From assembly GCA_000310025.1 (NCBI GenBank), contig FN649741.1, positions 3,528,927-3,583,071 on the forward strand: 54,145 bases of DNA. The letters run 5' to 3'. Made by a program: the position numbers and the translations under genes. Positions 23,701 through 35,627 of the stretch are shown piece by piece; position 1 is the first letter of the stretch; each line of letters starts with the position of its first letter. The stretch is from Ectocarpus siliculosus. Lineage: Eukaryota > Sar > Phaeophyceae > Ectocarpales > Ectocarpaceae. The notes under the pieces were generated by a model. It saw only the letters and a program-made list of their open reading frames with translations. It did not search any database and was not told where the DNA came from.

Positions 23701-24636
23701 CCTCTCCCTCCCCACACCCTACACCGTACTGCCGCTCTGACCATGCGGAGACACGGCGGGTTGTCCGCGACCGATCATAAAAAAAAACACAACAATGCTG
23801 CGCAAACAACTAAGTAGTCTACCTTCCGTGACTTGACGTGGCTGTCTTAACCATCACATAACTCTTTGGTTTCTGGTGGGAGTATCCTCCGTTGATGCTT
23901 GTCGCCCCCCGCCTCAAACTCAACTACCATCATCCAGGGCACACACACGCACACTCTCTGCTCAGGAACAACACACCCCGCACAACCAGGTGGGGACGAT
24001 CGCAGTACGTGCTACGTAAGAGACTAGTGTGTATCCCGCGGCTAGCTTTCTCACGCAGTCGCCACGACCGAGAGTGATGGTCGAGAATTTGGCATGGATC
24101 GTCCACATCAACAAATAGGCAAGACGTCCGGGACCGGAGGTCTTGATGCGTCTATTATACTGCTATGCGTATCTCTCCTTACAACTCGCTAGACATTTGA
24201 AGGTCGAATTGTACCTCATTCGGTCCCGCACACTCTCACCTACGTTCGCTGAATACCACTACCCTCGCTCCAATGGTTTTCTTTTCGACAGGAACAAGAA
24301 GACTGAGGTCATTACTCCCCACGGTCTTGGCCCTGGGCGCTCTCTCATGGCTTCCTCACGGTGTGTTCCTACCACTAATTCTGACATAGACCTCCCGTAC
24401 GAGGCTAGTGTCCCTGGCAATGGGTGCCCCGGTGTTGTGCGCCGTTTGCCTCTTCTTTCTAGCCCGCGCCTCGCCATGCCATCCCCCGTCGCGGGAACAC
24501 GTTGTCCTCTGCCATCATCCTGCGACACCAGCTGTGGCGTCGAAAAGCCGCAACATCTAAAACAAGCGCAACACCAGCTGTGCATTCGATGTGTCAAGAT
24601 CGTTCTACACGAAAAAGCTGCTCCTTACGCCCGACT

Positions 24637-25070
24637 TCATGAAGCTTCGTCTTCCTCTTCCTGGTTGTTTATTCCGTTCACCGTGCTTGCAGCATTCGTT
24701 AGCCAACTCAAACCTCCACCGCCTCCGGCACCATCACCGGCGCCGGCAGCAGGAGGAGGGGTCGCGGCTGGTGTGCCATTGCTAACGCCCTGGCGCTCAT
24801 CCGCACCACCGTAGCCTGCTGCGGAATACTCGTACCCATATCCATCGCCATAGTACCCCTCGTACCCCTCGTACCCCTCGTACCCCTCGTATCCTTCGTA
24901 GCCCTCGTACCCTTGGCCGTAGTAGCCGTCGTCGTAGCCACCGGCGGCCGCGTTGGCGTCTCCGGCTGCGTTAGCCCCTGCCGAGCCAGCGACGTCGGCG
25001 AGCCAGTCCGGTACCCCCGCGCTGGCCTCGGCGCCACCACCCCCGCCACCACCACCGCCACCATCGTCTC
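24637..25070 (-). other. Last exon: Gly-rich and YEG-repeat cytosolic tail
   Basis: This exon encodes 143 residues plus TGA. It opens with a run of about ten Gly, then AGVPDWLADVAG, an Ala/Gly stretch, about six tandem YEG units (RC of TACCCCTCG, 24842-24905), a Tyr/Gly segment, Pro/Ala/Gly linkers and an acidic end (NNQEEEDEAS). The preceding exon has a related motif, GTPDWIQGLGG. The tail looks disordered and Tyr-rich. No kinase, GFFKR or FERM-binding motif can be named with confidence. Confidence 0.7.
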
Positions 25071-28000
25071 CTTCAGAAGATCAACAAGCGACAGCAGGAT
25101 CTTGTCAGTCTCGAGGGGGCGGTGTGTTAACCAACCAGAGCGCATAGCGTACGAATCGGTTTGGGCGGAAAACGCCCGGGCATTGTGTCGTCGGTGTGTT
25201 AGACCCCACCAAAGAGTTGTACAACCCCTTTCACACTTCTCAGCCACGACAAACGAGCGCGCTCGAACTTGTCTATGCTCTCGTTGCGCGATCCCCCTTC
25301 CCCACCCCCCCTGTCTACCCACACCGTCTCTATCCTCCTCACTCCCACCCCAAGCTCACCGCCTAGACCCTGGATCCAGTCCGGAGTACCGGCCGCCGCC
25401 CCGCCGCTAGAGCAAGGCGCCGCTGTTGCCGCGGTGCCGCCGCCCCTGTCGTCTGCCGTACCCGCGGTGGCGTGGTTTGCTACGGAAGAAGAGCCTTTTC
25501 TCCGCCAGCGGACCCTCCGGGTGTACCTCTGTCCACCTGGCGTCGCGGTTGCCTGCTACGATTTGATAATTTGTTTTGGGCTGGTCGGTCGTTTGAAGAG
25601 CGCTTGAAACCATTGTAACTCAGACGTAAGACGAATGGTGCGTTTAGGAGGTTTGGCGGTCGAAACTCGGTGCATGGTGGCCTCGTGCACGCACGAACAG
25701 CAGGCAAGCACGCCGGCATCCTGGCAGGCTAAGCGGAGGGAAGTCGGCGAGTAGATTGCTTCAATGGAACCTACCTACCGTAGCGTTCAGCGTGCAGGTT
25801 GGCTTAGATAGTGCGCTGCGGACTTGCAACGTTGTGGCGCGTAGGAGCTAGGTGGCTCGTGGGCCTCGAATCCGGCACGAAATCTTCCGAGTGGACCCGT
25901 TCGCGGTGCGAGAGTCGTCTCTCACCTGCTCCACACCGGTGCGGCTGTTCTTGATCCGCATGAAGGGGGGCATCCTCGCCAGGACACGGCCACCTGGTCG
26001 CCGTCCGCCTGGCCGAGTGCCGTTACCGTCCCCGGGGTCCATGGCGGGGGCAACGGCCTCGAACCCAGGGGACACCTTGTCCTTTTCCGCTCGCCGATGG
26101 CGGCGGAAGGCGCAGCCTAGCAGGCAGACGACAATCTTTCACAGTTACAGATACCGGTACCCCAGGTGAGACAGAGACGCCGAGGAGAGCCGGGAAAGGA
26201 AAAAAAAGTACGTGAAGGGGTCGGGGGGGGGGAGGGTGGCGTAAGTTGCTCGTTACTGGGTGGGTTGCGTTTAGTTGCTGCGATTGGGTAAGAGCGACTT
26301 CGTTGTTGTTGGGCGTAAGACCAGGGGAGCTGAAGCAAGTACTCTGAGTGCGGGCGGGCGCGCGAGGGGGGGGGCGGGGATGCACGGCGCGGCCTTGAGA
26401 AATACTTTGCAATGTTCTTGGAGTTCCATTCTCCGCCCTAATGCTTATTCGATGTTGATGCCCGCAACAACGAACATCGAACCGATTACTCCCAAAGCCT
26501 TCTCCATCTCACCAACGCCCCGAGCGATGAGGCCGTCCACGCGAACCAAGGATGTCTCCAGAATTCGACATCGTCAGGGTCGACGAGGGACAGCTCCAGG
26601 GTCGGGTCGTAGAGAAGGGTGCCGGAGGATGCCGGGAACCTCACGGTGAAGCTAGTGCCCGACAAGGAGACCTCGTCCGACTGCTCAGCGTTTGATTCGT
26701 CGCACGGTTCAATACGTGCACACACGTCGAGTGGTGTACGTTGGGAGGTGTTACTGTAGCGACTGAGTTTAATTTCGGTCTCGTTCCGAATTTGGACGGA
26801 AAGGGAACGTGCAGAGGAGGTGGTGGGGGTAGTGCGTGGATTGTTTCGCTGTTTGGCTATGTGCGCCCGAAAAATTTCGTGGACACGGACTACTTCCGCT
26901 AGTACGAGCCATTGTGGACAAGATGGCGAAGGTTCGTGCCTGTTCTGACCTACAGGACATCTATCCCAACAACGCTCACCGACCACACGAATCTCGTCGG
27001 CAATACGAACAGAAAAAACCCGTGCACTAACACGCATTCCTCGTACACAGGTAGGCCATATCGTCGTATGCATAACCGACCTTGGTCCACCCGGTGTCGT
27101 CGGTGCTGATCCACTCCGACATCACCAGCGTTGCCTCGGCACTTTCGCCGGTCATGGTGTACTCCACCCCTCCGTTTCTATCCGCATCCTCCAGAGCAGG
27201 TGTCGACAGGACCGGGGTCGACGAAGATGGGCCCAGCACCGCAATCTTGACGTCCAGAAAAGCTCCGGTTTCGAGGGTCGAGGACGACGCCGTCCCCGCC
27301 GGGCACACCGTGAGGGGCGTGTCATCGGTGCTACGGCGGGGCTCCGTGGATGGGTCGCAGAACGGCCAGTCGGACACCTCGAGCGAGATTTTCAGAGTCC
27401 CAGCAGACACCTGGGGGATATAGGGCGGGAGCAGGAAAAGTATTTTGTGGAGGCAGACGTGTGCACAAGTTTTTGCTGGCGCGTGATCGTTGGGTAAACC
27501 CCTCAGTAGGCTACAATGACGTTGCGTAGCACCCCCGATGTTATCCGGCTGGGGTAGAGGGAGAGGAGTACTGATTTTGTTGGTCTTCTTTGCCGCACGA
27601 CCCTTGACCAACCGGTTGTTGGGGGGGGGTTGCTAGAGGCGGGAAGAAGGCTGGTTGTAACAGTTGGAGACACGCTATAGAAGTGCGACTAAGACGTTGA
27701 TGACACTGAAACAGAGAAAAAAATAGCCGGCACGGCTACATGACTCCTCAGGAGCATCCGCCGGGCGTGCAAGTGAAGTTTCGCGGCTATGTTATCTCTT
27801 GCTCACTAAACCTGACTGGATGCTGAACTCACTACCACAACTCACTTCCGTCTGCTCGTCGCCACTGGTGACGACACCATCCTCCTCGAACACTTGCATG
27901 GTGACCTGTTGGCGTGCCACGCGACGTTGTCGTTGTCGTTGTCGTCGTTGTTTTCGCAGTATTTACCCGCGGTGGCGTTATGAATGTGACGATGCCGTCG

Positions 28001-31000
28001 TGATCATGGCGATGTCGAGAGGAACATGTTATGAGCCACAACAACAGCAGCAGCGGCAGCAGCAGCACGGATTGCGAGGGTGGGCATCCAATTCATTTAA
28101 GCGTTACATAACCTTGATTGTCAAGGTACATGGGACAGGTATCTGGTTAAGCAGTGGCAATAGGCAGTGAGTCGACCCGGCGGTCAACGTCGGGTGGCAA
28201 CAACATACTTCTATTGAGCGAACGCCCGTGTCTCTGTTGGCGGCGATTGGTTCCAACTCTTGCAGACGACCAACCGTTCGAGTCAAATCTCTCTTCGCTC
28301 CCTGGTTGTCCCTGGTTCCTCCCGCTCACCGTGATCGACACCTCGCCGCCCAGGGCGGACGTGGTCATGGTGCTCTCTTGAGCGGCGACGCCTTCGACGG
28401 TGACGTTGGTCGTGGCGGTGGCCTCGTACACCAGGCCGCCTCCGTCCGCTACGTGGGGGAGCTCGGCACCCAGACCCACGAGGTCTCCCTCAGAGCTCTG
28501 CGTGTTGCCACGTGACGCACACAAGCATGCGTGTTCTCATGTGACACACACAAAGCAAAAATATACATCGGCAGTATATGACGCCCCGAACCAAGACATG
28601 GGACCAGCTCCGCGGTCTGCAGATTAAGGGTAGGTTGCGGCTTGCTTCACGTCAACAGCAATGGAGTGCAAAGAAATTGTAGGTGTTGAGCTACTGTCTA
28701 CCTTGGTACGGGCGCTTAACGTGAGGGGCGGCGCTCAGGTCGAAGGTGTCGTGTCTTCATCCTCACACGGGTTTACGTCCGAACCCTCACCTTTTCTTGC
28801 AGGCCTCCCAGGGCCATGGCAACCCTTGTGTCGTCGTCGAACCACCTGTCTGCTCCGAGCGACACCTGGACGTGTTCATTTTTTCCCGGCACGTGAGCCA
28901 GAAAACGAAAGAAGCCATGAGGAAGAGGGGTCATACACCACCCGACAGCCAGCGACATCAAAGACGGGGCAGATATAGCAAGCACAACACGTGACTTAGA
29001 TACGTAGGAGAAAGACGAAGGGAGGAGACAGAGACGGGCACGACTATACTTATCCAACTCCTTGCTCGCCGAAGGCAAAATCAAAACGAGTGACAGGAAG
29101 ACGCTACTTGATGCCCGCTGACACAATACAGCAGTCACTGTGATATTCGCTGTGATATGCGCACCTTCCTTCACCGCACCAACGCCCGAGACGCGAAACA
29201 CCAGCACTCAACATACGTTGCCGAAAACTGCTGTACCGCACCTGCCCGCCAAGCTCGTGCGCCCGCACGAACACTCCGGGGCTGTCGTGCACCGTCCCCG
29301 CTCCCACGACGCCTTCCACCAGAAAGTTGACCGTGGGCGAGGGAGTGGCCCCGGGCCCGGCGGACACCGGCGCCGGTGTGGGTGGTCCCGGCGTGGGAGA
29401 CATGGTTGGGGGCGGAGTTCCGGTGAGGCCCGGGAAGACCACGAAGGCCTCCCCGGCCGTGCCGGAGCCGTAGGCGCCCACGACTAGGTCCGGGAAGTCG
29501 TCTCCGTTCATGTCGCCTTAAGTTGGAGTTGTTTCCAGAGAAAGGGTTGGTTGGGGAAGGAGGGAACGGGGGCAGGAGGGCGAGCGAGGCGTCTTTAGGT
29601 TGGAGAGCGGAGGTATCTTGTCGTGCATGATTGGTGCATACCAGAGCTTCGAGTGACACGCCGCGCGTGAAACGGTCTGTCGTCTTCACGCCCTGTGCCA
29701 TCCTGCTCCCCCCCCCCCCCCCCCTTTTCTCGACCCTCCACTCGCAGCGACATGTTTTTTGGTCCGAGGGGACGAGCTTCTGGGCGTCCACCCTCCGGAG
29801 CACATGGACCATAAAATGTCACGCCGGAACACGTACAAACTCACACATGTGTTGATGCAGGCCAAAAAGAGACAAAAAACAAGTGGGGCATCCGGTGAAG
29901 AGTTCGCACGAAAGACTATCACACAACACGCCAAAGGAGAAGGGCGTGGGAGGAAACGTCCTGTATCATCCTCATTCATATGCTTTTCTGACCATAGTAT
30001 CCCTACCCAGCCTGGTGGGAACTGAGGCCGAGGTTTCACCAGACAGGCGGGCAGGCATTACACCGAGCGCGATGGGTTCTTCTCACCCGCCCCTGACACC
30101 GAAAAGCCTCCGAAGCCCTCGTCCGACGGGGCTGTCAGTGTGTAGCTCCCCTCGGCATCGATGGCGCCTAGGGTGTACGAGGCTTCGGAGAGGGTCTCCC
30201 CGCCGAACACGACGTAGGCCGAGCCGGCATCGCTGCCGACTCCGGGGGCACCAATCACGATGTCGTCGTAGCCGTCCTGGTTGATGTCCTAGTTGAAAAG
30301 GGTTGGTTGATTTCGACCCCAGAGGGGAGAGTCGACCGGGGGAATTCAAACGGTGGGGCATGAAGGTTGTACCAGAGTCGAAGAAGAACTTCAAGGCAAA
30401 CCTGTTACCAGTTTAGGAAAAAGGAGGCTCGGGTGCTGTTTGTTTTTTCGCTGCGCTTCGTGCTGGAAATGCCCCCTGTTTACTTCCGCTGCTTGCTTTG
30501 TCTAAGTATCGCGCAAATGCCTCTCGTTAGTTCACTGCAGTCGACCAGCCCGCACTATTTATCCCCTTCCTCTCACCCCGGCGCTGGCGACCGACGTGCC
30601 GCTGCGGTCCCCCTGAGAAGCCCCCTCGAGCACGAAACCGTTGCTGCCGTTCAGATCCGTCAGCACGTTGACAGGGGTGGAGATGTCGCCTCCGCCGAAT
30701 ATGATGTAGGTCGCCCCGGCCGAGCTGCCGCCGCCGCTCGCCGGGTCGGCGAGGGCATGCCCGATGGCGATGTCCCCGTACAAGTCGTTGTTCATGTCCT
30801 GCATGCGTGTTTACAGGGGTATTCGTGTGCCCACGTTTGGGTGATCAAATTGTCCACTCGAACTTCGTCCATGGTTTATTGGGGATGTGGTCCGTAGCAA
30901 GACGTTTGTTTTTGGTGGTACGTTGATTTCAGAGTCTCCATGTGATGTGCTCGTTGGAATTGCTTTGGCCTCCGATCCGTGCACAATCGGAAACAGGCAC

Positions 31001-31054
31001 TCAAGCTCCTGTTTGCGCCGCCACACGGCACACTGCTTTTCCCGCTCCCCCTGT

Positions 31055-31086
<32 letters not shown>

Positions 31087-34000
31087 CATCTTCTTCTTCT
31101 TCTTCTTCTTCTTCTCCGGGACTGCCAGTCCTCTGTCTTCTTCTACTCCAACAATATTGGTTCGGTTTTTACTCTTTATTGCGCGATCGTGGGTCTTACT
31201 TTCTCTCTCTCTCTGTGTCACTATCTGTCTCTCTGCCTCTCCCTTTCTCTTCTCTGCCACATACACACTGACATTTTCCTTGTGACACAGTCTGCCGGAC
31301 AACAACGACCACAAGAACAACGGCCGCGAGAAACAAATAGAGCTCACCCCTGCCCCGGTGACAACGATCTCGTCTCCGTCGTTGCCAGTAGAGATGATGA
31401 AACCGTCGTCTCCCGAGAGCGCACCAAGCGAAACGACTTCCGACGGGAACACCGCGGCTCCGTAGAACACGTACGCCTCGTTGGCACCGTGGGCAGAGAT
31501 GATCACATCCGAGTAGCCGTCGTCGTTCACGTCTAGTGGGTGTGTTGTTTGTTGGTGGCGGCGCCGCGGGGAGTTGTTGACGGGTTACGGGAGGGCGGGA
31601 AGGGAAAGGTGGGGGGAAGAGCGGAGAGGTTGTTGGGGCAAGCATGCGCTCTATCATTGTCGCAATAGGTTTCGATGAGCACCAGGCGGTGGTTCGCATG
31701 CATCGAGGCAGGCGGCGACTGTGCGCAACAGTCCCGCAAAGCCGGGCATGGAATCAGCTCTACCGGGCCGCAACGGGGCGATGAGATCAGAAGCACCCAA
31801 AGAAGGGAGACGGGGCAGGAGTGGAGTGGAGAGCGGGGTGCTGTTACGGGGGAAGCTACCCTAGAAAGTCTTTCCCAGCGAAAAACGTTGTTGGCCGACG
31901 AACCTACGAGTGTTTGGCGGGGTCTTGGAAGGACAACATTCTTTTCTACTCAAAAAATTGTTCTCGAACGCCATTTGCTATCGCTTCCCAATACCATTCT
32001 CTCTAGTGCTTTGGGGGAAAGGTGTGGTGTCAGATGTCACGGATCCGTGCGTCCTTCTCCGCCTACCAGTCTCATGATGTAGCACCCCGAGTGTCAGATA
32101 CTCTTTGCCGCCTGGGTGGAAGGTTGATGTTCATTGTTGTCCGATACTGCTACCAGAAACGCATTTGCGACTCTATGAAAAATGAGTTTAAAGCACCTGT
32201 GGTTGCCTTGGAAATTCAACAACAAGAAGGACAGCAGCAGCAGCAGCAGCAGCAACAACACCAGCACCAGCATCATCACATCAGCAGCAACATTTCATCG
32301 AAACAACGACGTCAGCCTTCCCAAAACCCAAGAATCACACATGCACACAGAGCAGCCGATCATTCCGTTTGTACAACACCACCATCACCAGACAACGAAA
32401 GCCGTCTTCTCCGCGCACCTCCGGCGCCGGCCACGCTGTGACCCACATACTCCCGTCGCTCCGCGCCCTCAAACGTCAGCCCGCGCAACCCCAGCTCTCC
32501 CAGGTCGAGTATGCTGTCGGTCCACGTCAGCGAACCGAAGACCACGTACACCTCGCCAGACATTGATCCCGCCGGGTCCGACTGGAAAGCTCCGATGATC
32601 ATGTCCGCGGCTCCGTCGTTGTTGACGTCCTGGTCGTTGTTTGTTTGATCGGTAGACGGGAGCGTGTGTAGTACAGCACGGCGAGGGCGGGAGGTGAAGA
32701 GAGGGCGGTTAATAGAAAACGTACGAAGAACAAGTGTGCTTCACTGCTGTTCTCGCCTATGCTTGGTACACTTTCCGTCAGTGTGATCTCTCCAGCAAAG
32801 ACGGTTTCGTGTCGTTTGGGAGTGCATGCGTGGTAACTTGACTCCTGTGTTCTGGAGGTGACCATATGCCATTCTCCTCTCTCTCTCCTATCTTTGCTAT
32901 CCCCGTCTCTACCTGGTGGAACGAGGAATATCACGATTTATGTTCTTTGCCTCAGCGACTGTCCAGCAGATCAAGGTTGAACGGTCTGAGATTACGAACA
33001 CTCCTAGTGTTAGCATGAATGCTCATGCCAGCGTTATCCAGCTTCACACCAAGGCCTCGATCTCGAATAGTTTTTCTACCGGGTCATCCTTCCTCCCAAT
33101 CTTGAAGTTGTCGTTGCTTCACCCATATGCGCTTGTCGCGGGTGGTTTCTATGGTCATACCAGTCGATAGTCTTTTCCCAGAAACGGACCAGAAACGGTT
33201 TTTGTTGTGTTTGTGGGAAGAGACAATTGACTGGTATACCCATACAGACCACGCGCGAAAAGGGCAAATGGGTGAAGCAACTACAACTTCAAGGTTGGAA
33301 GGAAGGATGACCCGGCAGAAAAACAATTTGTAGAATGAGGACCTGGGCGTGGAGCTGGGTAAGGGTGGCATGGGCGTTGATGCCAACGCTCTATTTAGAG
33401 CGTTCGTAACCTCAGGCCGTTTAGCCTAGAACTGCTGGACTGTCAATGAGTAAAAAGTTTTAATCGTGTACCAATATTCGTCGCCCTACAAGGTAGAGAC
33501 GGAGATAGATAAGAGAGATTTAATGTTCACCTCCTATCGTTTAGCCGCCTGGCACCGAGTCGAGGCGCCACACCGTTGCCATCAAGACAGAACGTACTTT
33601 CTTTCATCGCTCAGTAACACTCTACGTGTTAGTCAATTTGACGTGGGTAGAAATCCCCTACCTCGGTCGAACTCTCTACTGCACATTATTTTCTTTCGAT
33701 GCAACCCGTCTCTCTTCCTCCAGAACGTGCCGACATGTTGTTCCCCTGCTTTCGACAGACCAGAGGTCGGTTTTTGCCACATTTACCCAATACGCCTCAT
33801 CTCGACCGTTATGGTTCTCTCTGCTACACCCTTATCTGTACTTTCCCCAACTTGCGGTTACCGCTCTACTTTGTCTCCGATCTACTACTGTACTTTGTGC
33901 GAGTATTACTACATCACCATGACCTGCACCTTCACCGTACTTCATGAATCAGGCGCCCCTTTCGTCACCGCAAACGGCGTTTGCGCACACAAAACTTCAA

Positions 34001-35627
34001 AAATATGCACCCTTTTTTATGTATCCAAACGTTAACCAAGAAATGATCAAACGCACCCCCGCCGCCGCTAGGCTGAAGCCAGCCGCATCAGAGGTGGTTG
34101 CGCCGAGCATCACGAACCCCGCGGAGCCGTCCAGGTCGGCGACGCCAACGACGGCCGGGAAGGTAGCCGCACCAAAGACGACCAAAATTTCTCCCGCCGC
34201 AGAGGACGCGCCCCAAGCTCCAACCATCACGTCGTCGTACCCGTCCCCGTTGACGTCCTTTCGTGTCACGTTGTTGGTGGAGAGTTTAGGAGGGTCGGGA
34301 GGAGGATGAAGTTGTGCTCGGGGGAAAGATGCTCGAGCGACTCGAACGCTGTTTTCTTTTTTGAGAGGACTGATACAAGCAGCGGCAGCAGCCGCACTAA
34401 TCAACAGAGGGAACACATTTCCGCCGGTTAAGTTCTGCAACTCATGTTTCCCACTTACCCCAGCGCCGCAAACCGCGGTCCCAGCAAAATCTCCGGCGTC
34501 AGTGCCCTCTATCTTGAAGCCGTTCGTGCCGTCCAGAGCGGAGACGTCCAGGTTTAGGGCGGAAAAGGACTCCGACCCGAACACAACGTACGCCGCCCCG
34601 GCGGTAGAGGTGGAGTCGGGAGACTCGCCGAGAATGACATCATTGAAGCCGTCGTTGTTGACGTCCTGGAACAAAGGCAGGGAGAAGTGGGGTGATGTGA
34701 AATATTGCGCGTTGAACTGATTTGTACCTTCGATGCTGTGATTAGCAAGGAGATTGGGTCACAAACCCGATCGAATTTATGTTAACCGTTGGAATGGAAT
34801 TGATCAAGGGCATTGGACATGACAAGACCCAAACACTCTGTTACACAAACTGTACTCTGTAGACAAGTGTCAGAGACAGACTTTCTGGAGGTGAGAACGA
34901 AGGAGTCTGGAAGCCACGATATTCTCCACAAGTACCGAAGGCATCAGTTATATGTCAAAACGACTTCCAATTGTATATTGCATCCGATAGGAGCCGACAA
35001 TGCACCCTTCATCTCTATGTTTCAACCTAGTCCTTGACAATAGCACACTTCTCAAAGAACACCCAGAGCAACAGACGAAAGGTGTCGTCCAACACTACCA
35101 CACCGAGAGAAACCAGACGGTGAGCTTCCTCTGCATATGTACAACAATATACACCCTGGTCCGAGCAAATCATGTTGAGAGAGAACTACAACATGAGCTA
35201 TACAGCGGCTGCTTCGTAACCTACTTTGTAAGGAGCTACGAAGAGTATCTATCTATCGTCTTGACTATAGACTACATCGCGGTCTACGCACAGCAACAAC
35301 AGCAGTAGTCCGCAGTCTACCCCTTCAACCAGAGGACAAATGATAAGAGTGAAGCTGCCTATGTATTTGTGCTTCATACCATAGACTACTGCTGTAGAAG
35401 GTTGTTTTTACGTATGTGGTTATTCGTCCCGTGCTCTATGACAATCTCACCCCAACTCCAGAAACTGAGTAGCCAAGCCTGCCCGTCGAAAACTCGGCGG
35501 TCACCCGAAATCCGTCCGTGCCGTCCAGCAGACCCAAGGGATACTCTAAATGTCCAGGCCAGACGGTTGCGGCTTGGGACCCAAGCACTTGCAAGCCCGC
35601 AGCAAGCACGCGCTTGGCGAACGGCAT
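24637..35627 (-). CDS. Integrin-alpha-like FG-GAP receptor, single-pass membrane protein (5' end unresolved)
   Basis: This encodes a cell-surface adhesion or signalling receptor by family. Exons, 5' to 3': ~35627-35451 (start uncertain), 34665-34459, 34257-34057, 32629-32419, 31532-31348, 30798-30577, 30288-30087, 29516-29242, 28865-28791, 28497-28330, 27905-27846, 27410-27081 (or to 27049), 26680-26513, 26135-25926, 25479-25360, 25070-24637 (TGA 24639-24637). The first eight encode beta-propeller blades, most with a D-x-N-x-D loop at the start (DVNNDGFND, DVNGDGYDD) and a GxxV(A/S)GAG end; one has a textbook VIGAP. A Pro/Thr-rich stalk and beta-rich ectodomain follow. The transmembrane helix spans FAWTASSLGAL/IVVCLLGCAF, then RRHRR. 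The tail is Gly-rich with YEG repeats. No beta-integrin, RGD or signal peptide was found. Brown algae are reported to carry integrin-alpha-related genes. The joint between 25926 and 25479 needs either donor ACCG/GTGTGG near 25935 or an unseen exon. Confidence 0.85.
24842..24905 (-). repeat. 9-bp coding tandem repeat (YEG units)
   Basis: Tandem TACCCCTCG units on the plus strand, the last ones slightly diverged, encode Glu-Gly-Tyr repeats on the minus strand. The repeat keeps frame, so copy-number change would lengthen or shorten the tail without breaking it. Confidence 0.85.
25926..26680 (-). other. Transmembrane segment of the integrin-like protein, split by an intron
   Basis: The exon 26680-26513 ends in WFAWTASSLGAL. 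The next, 26135-25926, begins IVVCLLGCAF followed by RRHRRAEKDK. Joined in phase 0 they make about 21 uninterrupted non-polar residues and then a basic stop-transfer segment, as expected for a type I membrane protein. The acceptor is CTGTGAAAG, which lacks a good pyrimidine tract; a better-looking site (CTGCTAG, 20 nt downstream) would break the helix. Confidence 0.75.
31060..31115 (+). repeat. CT and CTT microsatellites in an integrin-like intron
   Basis: A CT dinucleotide run is followed by about eight CTT units and sits within the intron between the exons ending at 31348 and beginning at 30798. A poorer CT/CTG tract continues near 31203-31250. No coding role is seen. Confidence 0.85.
32231..32256 (+). 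repeat. CAG trinucleotide repeat in an integrin-like intron
   Basis: About seven CAG units plus flanking CAA/CAG variants lie in the intron following the exon that ends at 32419 (minus strand). Confidence 0.8.
33066..33328. repeat. 263-bp imperfect inverted repeat (foldback or MITE-like element)
   Basis: Two arms of about 131 bp face each other around a centre near 33197 with almost no loop. Matching blocks include CTACCGGGTCATCCT (33076-33090) against AGGATGACCCGGCAG (33304-33318), and TACCAGTCGATAGTC (33158-33172) against GACAATTGACTGGTA (33222-33236). All tested pairs share the same centre, so there are few or no indels. The two strands consequently translate into near-identical peptides, which is an artefact of the symmetry. 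The element lies in the 1.4-kb intron between integrin-like exons ending at 34057 and starting at 32629. No clear target-site duplication was seen. Confidence 0.85.

Larger units (their letters stand above)
17639..24636. other. 7-kb intergenic region between convergent genes
   Basis: No gene is recognised by family resemblance between the stop of DRC11 (plus strand) and the stop of the integrin-like gene (minus strand). The longest open frame (20959-21558, plus) has low-complexity, Arg-rich composition and no recognisable motif. A weak two-exon candidate is listed separately. A C run lies at 17744-17758. The 26-nt segment at 20684-20709 is shared with 452-477, and a tRNA B-box-like GGTTCGAACC lies near 22963. 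Confidence 0.5.
29242..34665 (-). other. Array of seven FG-GAP propeller blades, one per exon
   Basis: Seven consecutive exons each begin exactly at the calcium-loop Asp and end after the Gly of the blade-terminal (A/S)GAG. Exon lengths of 185-222 nt give about 62-74 residues per blade; the seventh is 275 nt because it continues into the Pro-rich stalk. Introns are phase 0 except two in phase 1 (after 32419 and 30087) that fall one base into the same boundary. Loop residues are canonical in blades DVNNDG, DVNGDG, DVNNDG, DVNDDG and DINQDG. The Gly is replaced in DMNNDL (30798) and DMNGDD (~29510), so calcium binding may be weaker there. Confidence 0.85.

Noticed and set aside
24143-24814. 223-codon open frame on the plus strand
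   Set aside because: It overlaps the well-supported last exon of the minus-strand integrin-like gene in antisense and has no family features.
33076-33333. Two similar peptides on opposite strands (ending in GEATTTSRL-type sequence), looking like a conserved gene pair
   Set aside because: They are the two arms of one inverted repeat read in both directions, so the similarity comes from the palindrome and not from coding.
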